This document shows positions 22,883 to 36,000 of a DNA stretch of 54,702 nt, one piece after another (positions within the stretch are counted from its first letter, which is position 1; each line of letters begins with the position of its first letter). Origin of the DNA: Parasitella parasitica. Lineage: Eukaryota > Mucoromycota > Mucoromycetes > Mucorales > Mucoraceae. Where the stretch lies: the NCBI GenBank assembly GCA_025201805.1, contig MU619395.1:5002-59703 (forward strand), in the 5' to 3' direction. Position numbers and translations under genes: made by a program. Under the pieces are notes generated by a model, which had not been told where the DNA came from, did no database searches, and was given only the letters and a program-made list of their open reading frames with translations.

Positions 22883-23743
22883 CTACGCATTAATAATTGA
22901 TTTAGGATTTCTTATAAACAAACTGCCATTTCTTCGTTGTTTCTTGATTCTGTCTTGCCTAACTTCCTCTAGAGAGAACTCCACGTCACCGATCCTGTCT
23001 TCCAGACTGCATAGCATATCATCTACGCGTTTGTTGACATAAACAAGTTCATTTTTTGCCAGCCTGTAGCAATTATGTTGTTCTCCATGTGTTTTCGTTG
23101 TATGTTCCTTCAAATCTTTCTGATTCCGCTTATACTTTTCTAATTTGGAATGTAAATCATGACAACGATGCCCTAATTGCTGCGCAATAGAGTTTTGGGT
23201 TTGTATGCCCGCATTCAAATTACTGCAGTACTCCTCCAGCTTATCTACTTTGAAGTCTTGTGTCTTGACGTTTGCACTCAAATTGTCGCAAAAACTCTCT
23301 AATCGCTTTAATTGGCTAGACATTACAATGCTTGGCTTATCCATCAAACTTCGTTTAATGTCTAATACTCGATCTTCTAATTCCATGTTTTTCTTCTCGA
23401 GGTCCTTTTGCTTCGTTAACACTTTCTTAACGACAGCAAGAGTACTTTTGCTAACTCGAGGGCAGTCTTTTGTCTTTTGTTGGGCTAATATCTATTGTGG
23501 GTATATCATCGTATGAATTAAACAGCTTATCAAATATACATGTAGCTGTCTATACCTTTTTCTTTACCCATCGACGTCGTTTAATTGTTTCTTCTTGAAT
23601 CTTTTGGCGCAAAGCTGCAATATCTATCAAAATAAAAAATTAGCTACATAATGCGCTTTAAATCGAAAGCTCTTCTGTCTACCTTTTCTTAAAATACTTA
23701 GTTCTTTGAAGGGGCCTAAATGTGCTCGAGTCGTTAATTTCAT
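22883..23743 (-). CDS. Coiled-coil protein of unknown function (245 aa, 3 exons)
   Basis: Exons on the minus strand: 23743-23683, 23623-23556, 23491-22883 (738 nt, phase-consistent). The product is almost wholly alpha-helical coiled coil: an N-terminal helix with a basic patch (ETIKRRRWVKKKILAQQK), heptad stretches (KQKDLEKKNMELEDRVLDI, LKRLESFCDNLSANV, KVDKLEEYCSNLNAGI) and a C-terminal segment (NKRVDDMLCSLEDRIGDVEF) ending in a basic tail. The spaced pairs SFCDNLSAN and EYCSNLNAG look like an internal repeat of about 29 residues. I do not recognise the family. The composition suits a structural or scaffold protein (septin, kinetochore or spindle-pole type), which is inference only. Confidence 0.7.
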
Positions 23744-24766
23744 GCTACATAAATTATAACATGTATTTACAAACCCCTTAATTTACAGAAAACAAAGAGA
23801 GCAGTTGCCTGTATGCCAATAGCAATTAACGCATGAAATAATAGGTTTATGATATCTAAAGGAAGCATTTTGTAGTGAGAAGTTGAAAGAAAAAATCGTC
23901 GCAGTATATACATTCTTGGATACATATATATATGAAATTAATCTGACGTTGGCCATTGTTAAGAGGCTCCCATTCCAGAACAAACAATCCGATGATGTAT
24001 TCTTTATAAGCTTCTCATACACCACAAAGACGTCCTGCTTTCATTTGTATCGCTATCACAATGACGCTTAAAATTAATGGAGATAATACGTGCTTCGGAT
24101 AATGGTGCTTATTAATGATCAATATAAAGGATTAGTGACAGCATGATCCCTCTCAAATGGCGCACCACACATAAAGTCAATATTCTGTGTGTATATATAC
24201 TAATGCAACTACGAGCAGCTTTAATGGGGGTTATAGCACACATACAAATATGCAAGTCAAACAGGGAGTGTTTGTACAAAGCTTAAATCTTTTTATTTAG
24301 GCAATGGTCATATATATATACAACATACCTTGTAATAACCAACGATTGTGGTTCTGAATGCTCTAGAACGATTGATATCAAATAGTGCTTTTGTGAATTA
24401 ATATGCGCTAGATTTTGTTGTCAAATCCACACAGAAGGAGCATACACATGTTATGTTGGTGCAATTAAGGCTACCCACTTTTTGTCATTCTCCTTAATGT
24501 AAGTGAGATACCGCCTTGATGTTCCAAAACTACCCTCTTATAAGACGGTTTGGCTATCAAGATTCACACGGAAAGGTCGTGTAAGCACATGTTATAAGGC
24601 GTAGTTATTTGTATTTACCGATATAAATAAGGTTTTGGTGCCTTGTATTATGTACCTTAATGCAAGTAAGCTACAGCCTTGGTATACTCTGCTTTTTTTT
24701 TTCTAATCGATCATACTCTTTGCAGTTAGTCTATATGGTGGTTTTGCGTTAAGGATCAAAATGCAG
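23744..24766. other. Divergent intergenic region before the GST gene
   Basis: About 1 kb, AT-rich, with no supported gene. It separates two divergent genes and contains the promoters of both. Short frames at 23783-24071 have no recognisable features. Confidence 0.5.
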
Positions 24767-24774
24767 TATATAAA
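24767..24774 (+). promoter_or_regulatory. TATA box of the GST gene
   Basis: TATATAAA, followed by GC, about 50 bp upstream of ATG 24822. The short leader fits a highly expressed stress-type gene. Confidence 0.7.
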
Positions 24775-24821
24775 GCACTGATTTGTCGTTTTAATTTACC
24801 TCTGCACATCAAACAATTGAA

Positions 24822-25530
24822 ATGACAGTTACTTTCAAAAATCTTAAACTCTACTACTTTGACAATGTCAACAACTCGTGTAAGTAGATGCTACTTGGTC
24901 AACCGTGTTTTTCAAATTAATTCATTCCACCTGGCAATAGCTATTTGCGGCCGTGGTGAACATATTCGGCTTCTTTTGAAAGATTCTGACATAGATTTCG
25001 AATACGTTAGAATAAATCTAGTAGGCAAAGAATGGACAGACTTAAAGCAAAAGCTGATCTCAGAGAAAAAGGCATCCTCGCCAACATTGCCTTTTATTAC
25101 AATCGATGGAAAATACTATGGTAAAGCTATTCCTATCATGAGATACATCTCCAACAAACTTGGAAAATACATTGCTGCCAACGATGAAGATGCCCAATTG
25201 GTTGATTCGTATGCAGACATTGTAATGGGCTGGGTTGATAGATGGGCCAATGCTTATTTCTGGAATCCCAATGAAGAGACTATCCAAAAGTATGAAAGTG
25301 TTCAAATCAACCAAGCCTATGACGATTTTGAAAACATCCTCGTTACTAATGGAGGCCCTTACCTACTCGGAAACACTATTACTTATCCCGACTTTGCCCT
25401 CTTCCATATGATTGAGGATGATGGTACAGCTGCTGCCAGATCTTCCACCCATCCTCATGTAGCTGCATTTATCAAGGAAATGCAAAATAGGCCTAATTTG
25501 AAAGCATACCTCAAAACAGATAGGAATTGA
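24822..25530 (+). CDS. Glutathione S-transferase, sigma-like (215 aa, 2 exons)
   Basis: Spliced as 24822-24879 and 24941-25530 (648 nt). The N-terminal thioredoxin-like domain starts NLKLYYFDNVN, with the expected catalytic tyrosine region, then GRGEHIRLLLKDSDIDFEYV and the cis-proline segment SPTLPFITIDGKYY. The C-terminal all-helical domain contains GPYLLGNTITYPDFALFHMI, the conserved N-capping motif of GSTs. Enzymes of this class conjugate glutathione to electrophiles or act on prostaglandin-like and peroxide substrates. After the cis-Pro loop the usual Gln/Glu-Ser pair that holds the gamma-glutamyl group is replaced by GKAIPIMRYI, so glutathione binding may be altered. The in-frame 223-codon reading that starts at 24859 runs through intron 1 and is not the protein. 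A polyadenylation signal lies at 25554. Confidence 0.9.
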
Positions 25531-25559
25531 GGAAAAAGCTCCACATTTAATTGAATAAA

Positions 25560-28500
25560 AGCAATGATATTGATTATCTTCATACGCGCAGTAATTAAAG
25601 CGTCTCGATGATATTAGAGAAGTCTAATAATCTCCTAATCCTTTAAAAATTAACTTTATTTTTAATTACTATTCAGTTAAATATGGAGAAAGTTTTCAGA
25701 TACTAATAATATTGGTAGAAGTCTCTTACCTAACTCTCAATATAAAACTGAATATAGCATGAGATTGAGATAGATACAATCTACCCAATCTCATCCTTAA
25801 AACCGTTACCCTCCCTCAGATCGTCAAAAGTATATAAACTTATATTCTGGATATTTCTTTATCTGATTAATTTTACAATGTTTTTCTATAACTCAAGACC
25901 ACCTAATTTTTACTGGGTGACACACATATAGTTGTTTCCATATACGAAATATGAATATACAATTCACACAATATTTACCCAGACAATCTATACTTTTGAG
26001 CGCGAAAATCAGGCAGAGGGCTACAAGATGAATAAGTAAGCTTGAACCAGGCAACAGAATCAACATATAGACATGTAATGCCAATATGAAGTATGAAAAA
26101 CCCAGATATCGACAAAGGAAGAGGGAGAGAGAGAATACAAAAATCAGTATAACTTTGTCGAGTCAGTTTTCATAATTGAAAGATTACCCGAGAAATTACA
26201 GATGGTATTAAGATTGATTTACATCACAATAAAAGACAGATAAGTTGTTAGTCTATTATTGAACTGATTTGTACTAATACAGAATCAAGATACGGTTATG
26301 TTTACTGTACTAGGTTCATGACTCAAGGGCCCAACTCCAATTTTAATGGGTCCTTACGAATGGCACCAGTATGTAGCATCAGTCCCCTCTCCCTAGCCAC
26401 GCCAGACTATCGCATTAAACATATGACATATATGGAGTGAACCGTACAGGATAAACATCAAGTGGTATACAGCCAACATTATCGAAATCTTTCAATACAT
26501 GTATTAGCAGCACAATCAGCCCACTTGATTCGTTTTACACCTCTTATGTATAGGTATCAAAGTAAGTCAGTTGCTTCAAATCTGGAAATAGATATGGCAG
26601 AGGGCTGAAATATGCATTGAATAAGACTTTTGCATCATGATACTGATTTGGTATAGGCACAAAATGGCTATGATACATATGGCGATAAAGTACAAGAGAC
26701 CACCAGGTATGTTGGAATCATACGGATAAGCGCAGGTATTGTAGGTGCCCAGTGCATAAGCCTGAAGGCATTTATCAAATGTCTATTCAATGTGAGGTGG
26801 AACATTTTGGAAGAAAATGTATTGTATGACGGAATGAAACGACAGAATTCAACACGATTCGTTTCATCTCTCTTGTTTTATCGAATTCTAATGTATGTAA
26901 TGCAATATTATATTATATATTTAATCAAACTGACTGAAAGACAGGGTAGACGTATATACAACCTCATGTAGGCTATTTTTTCTTTTCCACCAACATGCAA
27001 GTTGGGGAAAAGTAAAAGGGGCAGTTGTTTGACTCTATGCAAACAAAGCTGCCGTGCACAGAGGAGGAGATGCAATTCCAAACTATAAAATCGAATGAGC
27101 AATGGAATCGTTGTTTGTCTTGGTATTAGATTTACATGGTTGGAGGCCACATGCTATAATTCTGACAACAATGTAACTATAGGAGAATGTAAAAGTGTAT
27201 CAAACTATACCATTGTCACATGATTTTATGAACAAACAACGCGGTGCATGTGCTCATGTCAAGATATAATTCTGTATGTCGTTTTTTTTCGGTCGATTAA
27301 AGATTCACGTTACATGATGCACTAAGGGTGGTTATATACGCAATTTTATGGAACCCATCATTCACCACCACCACCACCGCCATCAGTATCGTAACTTTTC
27401 CAATCAATATAAGTATACACACTTGTTCTCCTTGATTCTCATTTCAATCCTGACTTGTATAACAAATGATCAAACATGCATACAGTAACGAACAAGAAAA
27501 AGCCTCGATTAGCAGTTTTGTGATTCGATTACGATTGAATGATCTGCATTGGCCAGTTTGTTATGATATAAGAAGGATGTACGTGAATGAAAAAGGCAAT
27601 CAGAGGCATATGTTTGAATTCAATACAAATATAAAGGTATATAGCGTCCATAAAACGGACTTTAAGCTTACAACATGTCAATATAGCTGACAACTGATAG
27701 CGACAAATTGCTGTCTTGAGCCATATGATTGAACAAGAAGAAAACAGGGAATATTTATAAAAAAACTTTTAGTGTGGTCTGCTGCTGCTTGCTTCTGCTT
27801 CATGCTTCTCTTTTTACAGTCTATTTGATTTAACCCTATGATATACAATGGCACCTGACTAAGGTCATCATGAGACACATCTATAAACAAAAGGGCATAT
27901 ATTCTCTAGATGTATTAGTAAGATATGTACAATGTATGTATATTATATGTAATGTGGAGGCAGATAGCCTTCTATATTTAAACGGCAAGTCAATAGAGGA
28001 ATCATAGGTATTGGGGGAGGGGGATAGCGTATTTTCCAGCCCGTGCAGCCTACATAAACGTAAAAAAAGAGAAGAGTATCACAGACTTGCCAGTGTATGC
28101 TGTTTGTTTATTTGATATAGATAAACGCAGCTTTTATCCGAGAATGGCGATGACAGCAATAAGATGAAACAGCAATGTTAACTCAAAGTTTCGTTGTACA
28201 AGTTTGGAGTTGTCTATCATGGGATAACTGAAAAGGCTGATTGTTGTATGATAAAATAGAGACATTTGAGACCATCTGTTTCCAAAAGGTACCATATATG
28301 CAATACTAAGTATGCTGTCTTTGTTATAATAGCATAGATTCAAAGCGATCTTCTTGGTTTAATACTAATTCTTCTCGTTCCATTTGGTGCCAACGTCCCT
28401 TCCTCCCCCCCCCCCCTCTTTCCTTTGCCTCTCTTTTTGACTCTGTGTCTCACTATCCCACTCCACTTTACCCCCCACCCCCAAATGGAATCGACGGCTG

Positions 28501-28708
28501 ATGCAGGATGGAAAAACATGTCGTCGAAATAAGAATCATGTCCCAAATTTTGATATGGGAAATTCCCTTTAATTTAACCAAACCAAGGAAGAGTTTATAA
28601 ACAAAGAGTAAATCCTTGGTAAAAATAGAGACAAATGACCCCCACACAAACAGTTCTTCATTGGGCCGTGCTTCTTTCCAAGGGGGAAGTGGGGGATTGT
28701 CCATTCAC
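25560..28708. other. Long gene-poor stretch upstream of the bZIP gene
   Basis: About 3.1 kb with no protein gene that I can support. Frames are short and lack domains. Noted features: a run of CAC triplets near 27362, a C12 run at 28405-28416, and G-rich sequence near 28010-28025. It may be an extended regulatory region for the bZIP gene or hold a non-coding transcript; nothing in the sequence proves either. Confidence 0.5.
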
Positions 28709-28716
28709 TATAAATA
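28709..28716 (+). promoter_or_regulatory. TATA box of the bZIP gene
   Basis: TATAAATA, 70 bp upstream of ATG 28779. It places the transcription start after the earlier in-frame ATG at 28635, which supports 28779 as the start codon. Confidence 0.7.
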
Positions 28717-28778
28717 CTAGCATCTATTTCCTCTTACTTTTGTATACATCTTCCATACACCTTTTCGTATCTTTTATA

Positions 28779-29726
28779 ATGCAATCTTCAATTACATCGA
28801 CTGTTAGAAATAACCGTATATTGTCAACATCTAGTAATAGCAACAGTAATAGCGCAAACAATAGCCCTGGAAAGCTCATGTCAATTTCATCTATTATTGC
28901 TGCTTCTCCCTCCATGTATTCCTCGCCTTCCTCGACAACACACAAACTATATCACAAGGAAGTAATGGAACGCAGAGCATCTGCCCCAAGTCATCCGTAC
29001 CACCATCCTCAACGATACCCATCTGCTTTTTTCCGTTCTCCACCTACGTCGCCTGAAAACAAGCTGTTTGAATCTTCTGTGCCCTCATCTCCTCCTTCAT
29101 CTGTTTCATCTTTATCTTCACCAAACAGAGAAACTTATCATCAGCATCAGTATCAGCATCAGCAACAACAAAGACGCATCAATAGTCTCATGTTGGATGA
29201 TGACGAGGATGACGGCATGATGGACGATCAAGACCCATCTCAACCGCCACTCACATTGCAAGAGCGTCGATTAAGGAACAAAGCAGCATCAGCCAAATAT
29301 CGACAAAAGAAGAACCAACAGCAAAACGAAATGAGAATAATGATTGGCCGTTTATCTGAACAGAATGCTGTGTTGGAGCGTCAACTGCAAGAACTAAGAC
29401 ATGAAAACGAAAGACTGAAAGCAACCACTGACAGACTAAGAGGTAAAATGGTCGCCAAGAAGATGCTCAAGAAATGGATCGGTAGACAATCTTCCACTGC
29501 AGCTAATCATAGCCACAATGACAACACAAATGGCGCCTCTGATGTTGGCAAACATCATCAACAGCAACCCCATTGTCCAACTGATAATCATGTCAATTTC
29601 AACTACTCTGCATTATCCCTTAGTAGTAATAATAGTGAGCATGAAGACGGGATCAATGCAGTTGTTGCCACAATTTCCAGTGATCAAGATGAAGATGATG
29701 AGCTTGAAAGCATGAGTTCAGAGTAA
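28779..29726 (+). CDS. bZIP transcription factor, CYS3/MET28-like basic region (315 aa)
   Basis: A single exon. Residues 1-150 are Ser/Asn/Pro-rich with an acidic patch (LDDDEDDGMMDDQD) that could serve in activation. The basic region at ~163-182 is RRLRNKAASAKYRQKK, whose RNKAASAKYR core matches the R-N-x-A-A-S-A-x-[FY]-R signature of the CYS3/MET4/MET28 and ATF4-like group. A leucine-zipper helix follows to about residue 230 (IGRLSEQNAVLERQLQELRH, ENERLKATTDRLRGKM). The tail is His/Asn/Gln-rich and ends acidic. By analogy it may control sulfur or amino-acid metabolism; the sequence shows only DNA binding and dimerisation. The start at 28779 rather than 28635 is chosen from the TATA box position. 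An assembly gap begins 120 bp downstream. Confidence 0.88.
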   Translation: MQSSITSTVRNNRILSTSSNSNSNSANNSPGKLMSISSIIAASPSMYSSPSSTTHKLYHKEVMERRASAPSHPYHHPQRYPSAFFRSPPTSPENKLFESSVPSSPPSSVSSLSSPNRETYHQHQYQHQQQQRRINSLMLDDDEDDGMMDDQDPSQPPLTLQERRLRNKAASAKYRQKKNQQQNEMRIMIGRLSEQNAVLERQLQELRHENERLKATTDRLRGKMVAKKMLKKWIGRQSSTAANHSHNDNTNGASDVGKHHQQQPHCPTDNHVNFNYSALSLSSNNSEHEDGINAVVATISSDQDEDDELESMSSE

Positions 29727-29846
29727 TAGCGAACAACTCCCATTTACATACATACATTTCCATATACATTTAAGCATTTTTTTCCAAATACACGTGTACA
29801 CTACTCCTTACTATTCTATCACCACTCTTACTACTACAATTACAGC

Positions 29847-30021
29847 NNNNNNNNNNNNNNNNNNNNNNNNNNNNNNNNNNNNNNNNNNNNNNNNNNNNNN
29901 NNNNNNNNNNNNNNNNNNNNNNNNNNNNNNNNNNNNNNNNNNNNNNNNNNNNNNNNNNNNNNNNNNNNNNNNNNNNNNNNNNNNNNNNNNNNNNNNNNNN
30001 NNNNNNNNNNNNNNNNNNNNN
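29847..30021. other. Assembly gap followed by a poly-A tract
   Basis: 175 Ns. They are followed at once by A24 and a short (A)nG run to about 30064. The gap lies in the short convergent interval between the 3' ends of the bZIP gene and MON2. The homopolymer is the likely cause of the break. Confidence 0.95.
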
Positions 30022-30065
30022 AAAAAAAAAAAAAAAAAAAAAAAAGAAAAAGAAAAAGAAAAAAG

Positions 30066-33000
30066 CTAGTAGAGTCCCACTTCGGTGCCTGCAGCCTGCA
30101 GACATTCTTTAATCAGGCCAACGACTATATCATCTTGGCATGTAATCATACTACACAGGGAAGGATACAAATAAAATAAATGCGCTCTTGGTCCAGACAA
30201 AAGCATTTGTTTCACAGTGTCTAGTAAAACAAATAGATACATCAGATGAGGTTATATCTTTTTTTTAGAGCTAAAATTGCAAAACTTACTATGATCATCA
30301 TCATTGATTGTCATGATGTTTTCTTGTAATTGCAACTGAATCGACTGTTTTAAAAGAAACAGCATCTCCTCTTTACGCACTCTATTATAAGAAACAGTTA
30401 GCATACCGCTTTAACACCCCACCTGGATTTTTCCCCTATAGGCTTATATATATACTTATGTAAACATATATATAAACAAAAAAGCAAGTTCTCTTCTCAC
30501 CCCATCAAGTACCTTGGGAACGGGCATCTTCCTAGTAAAGGTTCATCTGCAGTATAATTTCGAAGAATGGTCTCACATCTTTCAAGTAACACAGGAATCA
30601 CTACTTGAGCAATTCTCTTGCGAACCTCAGGATTATCTATAAACGATGCATCCGAAATGAGTAATGTTTCATGTTATCGCGTTACTTTGTTTACCTTGCT
30701 TTTTAGACGAACATAAAGAGAATAGCGTCATAAATGACGCATAGGCGAATGATTCCTTCATGACAGGCACGATTGTACCTGTTGTACCTACGATATCGCT
30801 TGATCTGTCGTTGACATTCTCAACATAATACAACCGAGAGCTTTCCCGAATTACTGAGATCAGTTTTTCAATCATTTCGATGGGGACTCTAGGCTGTCCC
30901 ATATGAACTACAATATCGTTTTGAATCACACTAAGCACAGAAATATCGAAATGCTCATCGACATCCAATTCTTCAATCTTCATGCTTTCAGGAGGCGAGC
31001 TAGGCGACAAAAGACTTCCTTCTAATATATCTACAAGTGTGCGCCAAACGCCACAGAATCTGTCGGTGGATACATCTTGATTTGATCGATTGCGTTTAGA
31101 ACACAATTATCCATTACGTAATGTTTATGCTTACCTTGGCCGAGTGCTTCCAATGTTTCTAATCCAGGCTTTAGCACCTCTAACAGGCCGGTTGTAGCTA
31201 ATTTCCACAAGGGTGCCTTATCATCACTATGCTTGAAGGAAGGAGGGCAATCGTATTTCAGCTTCATTGGCAAACCGTAGGCGCCAATCATGCGTTCAAA
31301 TACGCCCTCTGTATACAGCGACACAGTATTGATATGCGCTTTAAATAGATTTGCGACAAGCGTATTACACTTCTTATTCAATGCAATGTATGTTACTGTA
31401 GAAAACTTGCGTTGACTAGGCGGAATGTAGCCACGATTCTTATTCTGACCGTCTTCAGGAGGGCTAAGAAATGCAAGTGTCATATATTCAGCTAGATCTG
31501 CTAGTACTAAAGGAGGCACTCCGTCTGTATTCATATCCAATGTCTGTACTGCGTCTAACACTGCTTCCTGCAAGGGTGAGACGTGATCTACGTCTGGTCT
31601 GTATTGAGGACTGGTAGAGTACACGAGTACATTACGCAATACGCTCAACAATGCGCTGACATCTTCTAGTGCGAAATTGTGTGAGATTAGCTTGTACAGA
31701 TCTGTAAACAATGTGACAAATGCTGTCAAGGTATCTTGAGTAAAGTCGTCAGAGATGGATGCCACGCTTGACGACGATAAAGAAAGTGTTAGCGATTGAA
31801 GTTGGGCTTCATCTCCTGCAAGCCAGCCTTTGTCGCTGCCAAAAGTTGTTTCTTCCTTTTCTCCCTCCATCGATTGACCAATGCCTTTGCCAATAACTTG
31901 CCACGTATTCCATGCTCTACGCCACAGATCTATCAATTTTGCAGATTCTTTGAACTCTGGATTAATGGTGACGATTGTCTTGAAGCTTTTGATGCTGGCC
32001 AATGAAACCTCTTGGCTTGATCGAAGACAAGAATCCTCTAAATGTGCCAACAACAAAGTAAACGCACGCTCAAAGTGCTCCGATCCATACAAATCTTGCA
32101 AAAAGTCTTGGAAAATGCTTGAAATACCAGTTAAAATCAGCACTTTAGTTTCGTCCCACTGCTTATCGGCTGTATCTCTTGAATGGTGAAGCATGAATCC
32201 AGAGGAATCACGGTCATTGGCAGAGGGCGATGATGCTTTGCTGAGAGATATTTTTGAAGCACGAATAGAAGACATCTTGATCGAGTCCAGCAAGGGAAAT
32301 AAGACTTCCCAAATACAGGCATTCCAAAGGTATGGACCCAAAACATGCCCGTTCATAGTAATTGTTCTGAACAAGGTCTGGTTTGCACCGTTACGCACCT
32401 CAGGACGCCAATCAATACAGGTGTGGGATAATTGCAGCAGCAGTAACATCCACAGGGTGCTATAAGTCTTGGGATTGCTGTCGTCTTTGTCGCTTAGCGC
32501 TAGATCAATGTTCATACTCTCTTTATCGATTCTTTCCTCTTGGTTTGTGCTCTCTTTCCCGAGATCAATGCGTCTGGTCTGAATAAAATCAGACAAGTTC
32601 CATAATAATCCAACTGCTGTTAAGCTAATGTTTAAATCATCGCTTTGCATTCCAAACGATCCCAACGTAGCGATACATTGACGCAGACAATCAGGAGAAA
32701 GTAGCGACAGGAAATCAGTGCAAATCAACTGAAGACTAGAGAATGCAACCTTGATCAAGCCAGTAGCTGATTTGGGCCCTGCAGCAGCCATGATGCTGCT
32801 ATTCATGATGGAAGATGCGGTGGTGTCAATACTTGTTCTTTCGCTGGTTTTGATTTCAGGACTAGTAATAGGCGTAGGTTGGTCTCCTCTCACTGTAGAC
32901 TCGTCGTCGTCATTGTTCTGATAGCCTATATCTAGAGCTGCTGCAGAAGGTGGTCCAATGGCACAGACAGCAACATGTCGCAACATGTCCAGTATAAGGC

Positions 33001-36000
33001 CCCATCCACAGGTGAAAGAGTGACCAGATGTTTGTAACAGGTTATTTAGCGTTTCTAATCCCATTTTTTGCACCTCGCTAAATGCTTTTGGGTTGTTGGC
33101 TAAAGTCTCTTGAATCAACGCTTCTTCGTTTGCTGGTGGCGTGTAGTTGATGCACTGGTTTAATGCCAACAAGAGTCGAGTCTGCGTACTTTCGTTGACC
33201 TTGCTATATTCTGAGAGAACATGCTCCATAGCAAACGTGATGATGGTAGATATAGTCTCGCAACACTGTGTGCGAATAGGTGCAGGAGTCAAGGGATAAT
33301 TGGCAGTGGCAATCAAATGTGTCATCATGATCTCCCATATTTTAGAAGACGATTCTTTCTGTGTGTTGATAAGCCGATCCATGTCCAACGTTGCTATGTA
33401 TTCTAATTTGTCTATGGCAAATGATCGTGTGTTGAAGATTTTCTGGCGAATGAATAGGGAATTAGTTGCTTATTACTATGCATAGCAGCATTTGTAGACT
33501 TACCGCTTTTGAGGCTTTGTTGTTGGTCGGTAATGATGATGCATAGTCAATGAATGGAGTGCCAGTGACTTCAGAGCTCATGCGACACAATGCCGAAGAA
33601 AACGCAATAAAGGAATCATCGTCCAAATATTTGCTATTTTCAAACAACCTTTGGAAAGACGCACTGATGATAGTGAGATGATCTGCGTCCATCATTTGGC
33701 TGTTGATTTGTTGAGCATGCATATTGGCAGATGAGTTTGATGGTCCAGAGAGGGTTCTTCTCAGATTATTCGGGATAGGAGTGCCGCTATTCATGCCTCC
33801 AGCGGATCCACCGCCGCCACCAGCTCCTCCTCCTCCTCCTCCGACAGATGATGTCCCTTTGGGTGTAGGTCGATTAAATAGCAAGAAATCAGCTAACTGC
33901 AATGTCTCCAATACTAGATACCACGAGGATCCCAGAACACTGCTCAGAAACATGGTAATATTCAAAAGCACGCGCAAGCTATATAGGTTTTTGTCGTTCA
34001 ATGTGATATTCGCCAATGCCTGTTGCTGATGTATGGGGAGGTCTGCGAAAGCCACAGCTGCCTGGTTTACTGACGCCACAGCTGACGATACTGTTCCGCC
34101 GCTTGTGTTGCTTGTGGTGTAGTTCATTTTTGAGCCTGCATTGCCTGGTGTTGAAGAAATGAATCCAGATGATAGTAGGGGAATAATAGGAATCGAGTTT
34201 TTGCATAAATTGGTCAAGAATGCGTCGCGAGGGGTAACAAGATCAAGCACACCGCACACGTTTGTGAAATTCTGGTATGATCGCATTGTACACTGGAATA
34301 GCTCCTCGTCAAGATTAGCGGTGAGATAGAACGACATGGCAGCTAATAACCCCGGCCAAGCAACATTAGCCATGTCGGTCACCACTTTGGCATCTTTGCT
34401 TTCCTTTTCTGCTTGTTGCTTTTTGTTAACAGAGCCGGGCGAAAACCCAGATAATGCAGATCCTGCTAATCCATCAGCGATTGAATTGAGGCATATTAAT
34501 GCGAGATAGAAAATGTAAGTTTCTGGTATAACTGGAGGGTCCGCTTTGTCCAATTGATCGATGCATTGGATGCGCATTGTCGAGTTGGATGAGCTCAGAC
34601 TGTTGTCCAATCCACTCGATGCAAACGAGCTTTGGGTAGAGTAATGCGTAGCGCCAGATCCACTGCCACCGCCTCCACCGCCGCCTCCTGCTCCTCCACT
34701 GTAGTCAAGACTATCTCTTCCTCCTTGGTTAGCTCCAATCGACTGGGGCTTTTCTGTAGCTAATCTTCCAAATCCCGTAATCATATCACGAAAGACATTA
34801 GTGGAGCTGTTATTCTGTCCATCATACCATTTGTAAATGGAGCTAGTCAAATGAGCATCACTGCAAACTCCTCTGAAAATCTCCATAGTCAGCACTCGAA
34901 GCCATAATGGATTCTCGGGCTCCAGAATTTTGACAAACATGGACAAAAATATCTCGCACTCCATAATCAAAACTTCATTGAATTTCTTGATCAGAATAGA
35001 AACCACTCGAGTTAGACGCATAGTCTGTGGAAATTCACTCTTTTCCGAAAAGTTTTTGATAAACATTGGGCAGACGAGTTCTTTGAGAATAGAGCTCAAT
35101 TCATTGTGCTGTACAAACCATTTTTAAAAGAAATACATTAGTTGTGCAATAGACACGGGAAACTCCACATTTTTACCTCTCGGAAAAGCTTGTAGTGGTT
35201 TGATAGCACACTCTCAATCAGTTCTAGTCCAAAGGTCTTTGACAGATGATTCAATCGAAGGTATTGCGGGTGGTCTCCATTAGTCAATAGACAAAGATCT
35301 CTGAATAGGAAATAGGCGTCCTTTGCACAAGGCCGTAACTTGATCTTTTCTCCCGTGCTGATTTCTACCTCTGCTGTAGTCTCTGTTGTTGGCTGGTTGT
35401 CTTCCTTGGCCACCTTGTCAAAAACAAATATGACTAATTGACGTAACGTTGCTGCTGCTGTGTTATTGACAACAACAATTTTTGAGTCTTGTAAGCGAAA
35501 ACATATCAAAAGAGCCTAAATATGGGATTGATCTTAGCCTCGCATCGTCCTTAATAGAGTCATAGCATTACCTCTGCCAAGATATCGTCATGAACACTTC
35601 TATAGTTGTTGAGCAAAGGCAATACAGTCTGTAATATCTTTAGCTGAATTTCAACACCATGGACACTGATATCAGTCAATGTCCTCAAGACAGTTCTAAC
35701 AGAAGTCTGTAGATAGTTTCTGTTAGCAGTATACTTCTTTCTTTTTTCATTGTTTCATAGCTGTCAACGCACCTCTGGGATAGCGTGAAAAGATATCAAT
35801 TTTTGTATGCATCCAATGGCGATAGCTACAAGCTTCACTTGCTTTGTTTCACAAGCTAATACAAAAGGACGTAGAGCATCTTCTGTCTTTGACAGTTCTA
35901 AATATGCTTGATAAGCATGCTTGAACGCTCGTGTCCTTATGCAACCTACCATTCGCTATACTATAGCCAGGCCTCTCCTTGAAACTTCGTAAAATGACGC

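Noticed and set aside
28635-28778. Upstream in-frame ATG of the bZIP gene
   Set aside because: It lies before the TATA box, so it is unlikely to be in the mRNA; ATG 28779 is preferred.
33724-34029. Proline-rich frame on the + strand
   Set aside because: It is the complement of a poly-glycine insert inside a MON2 exon.
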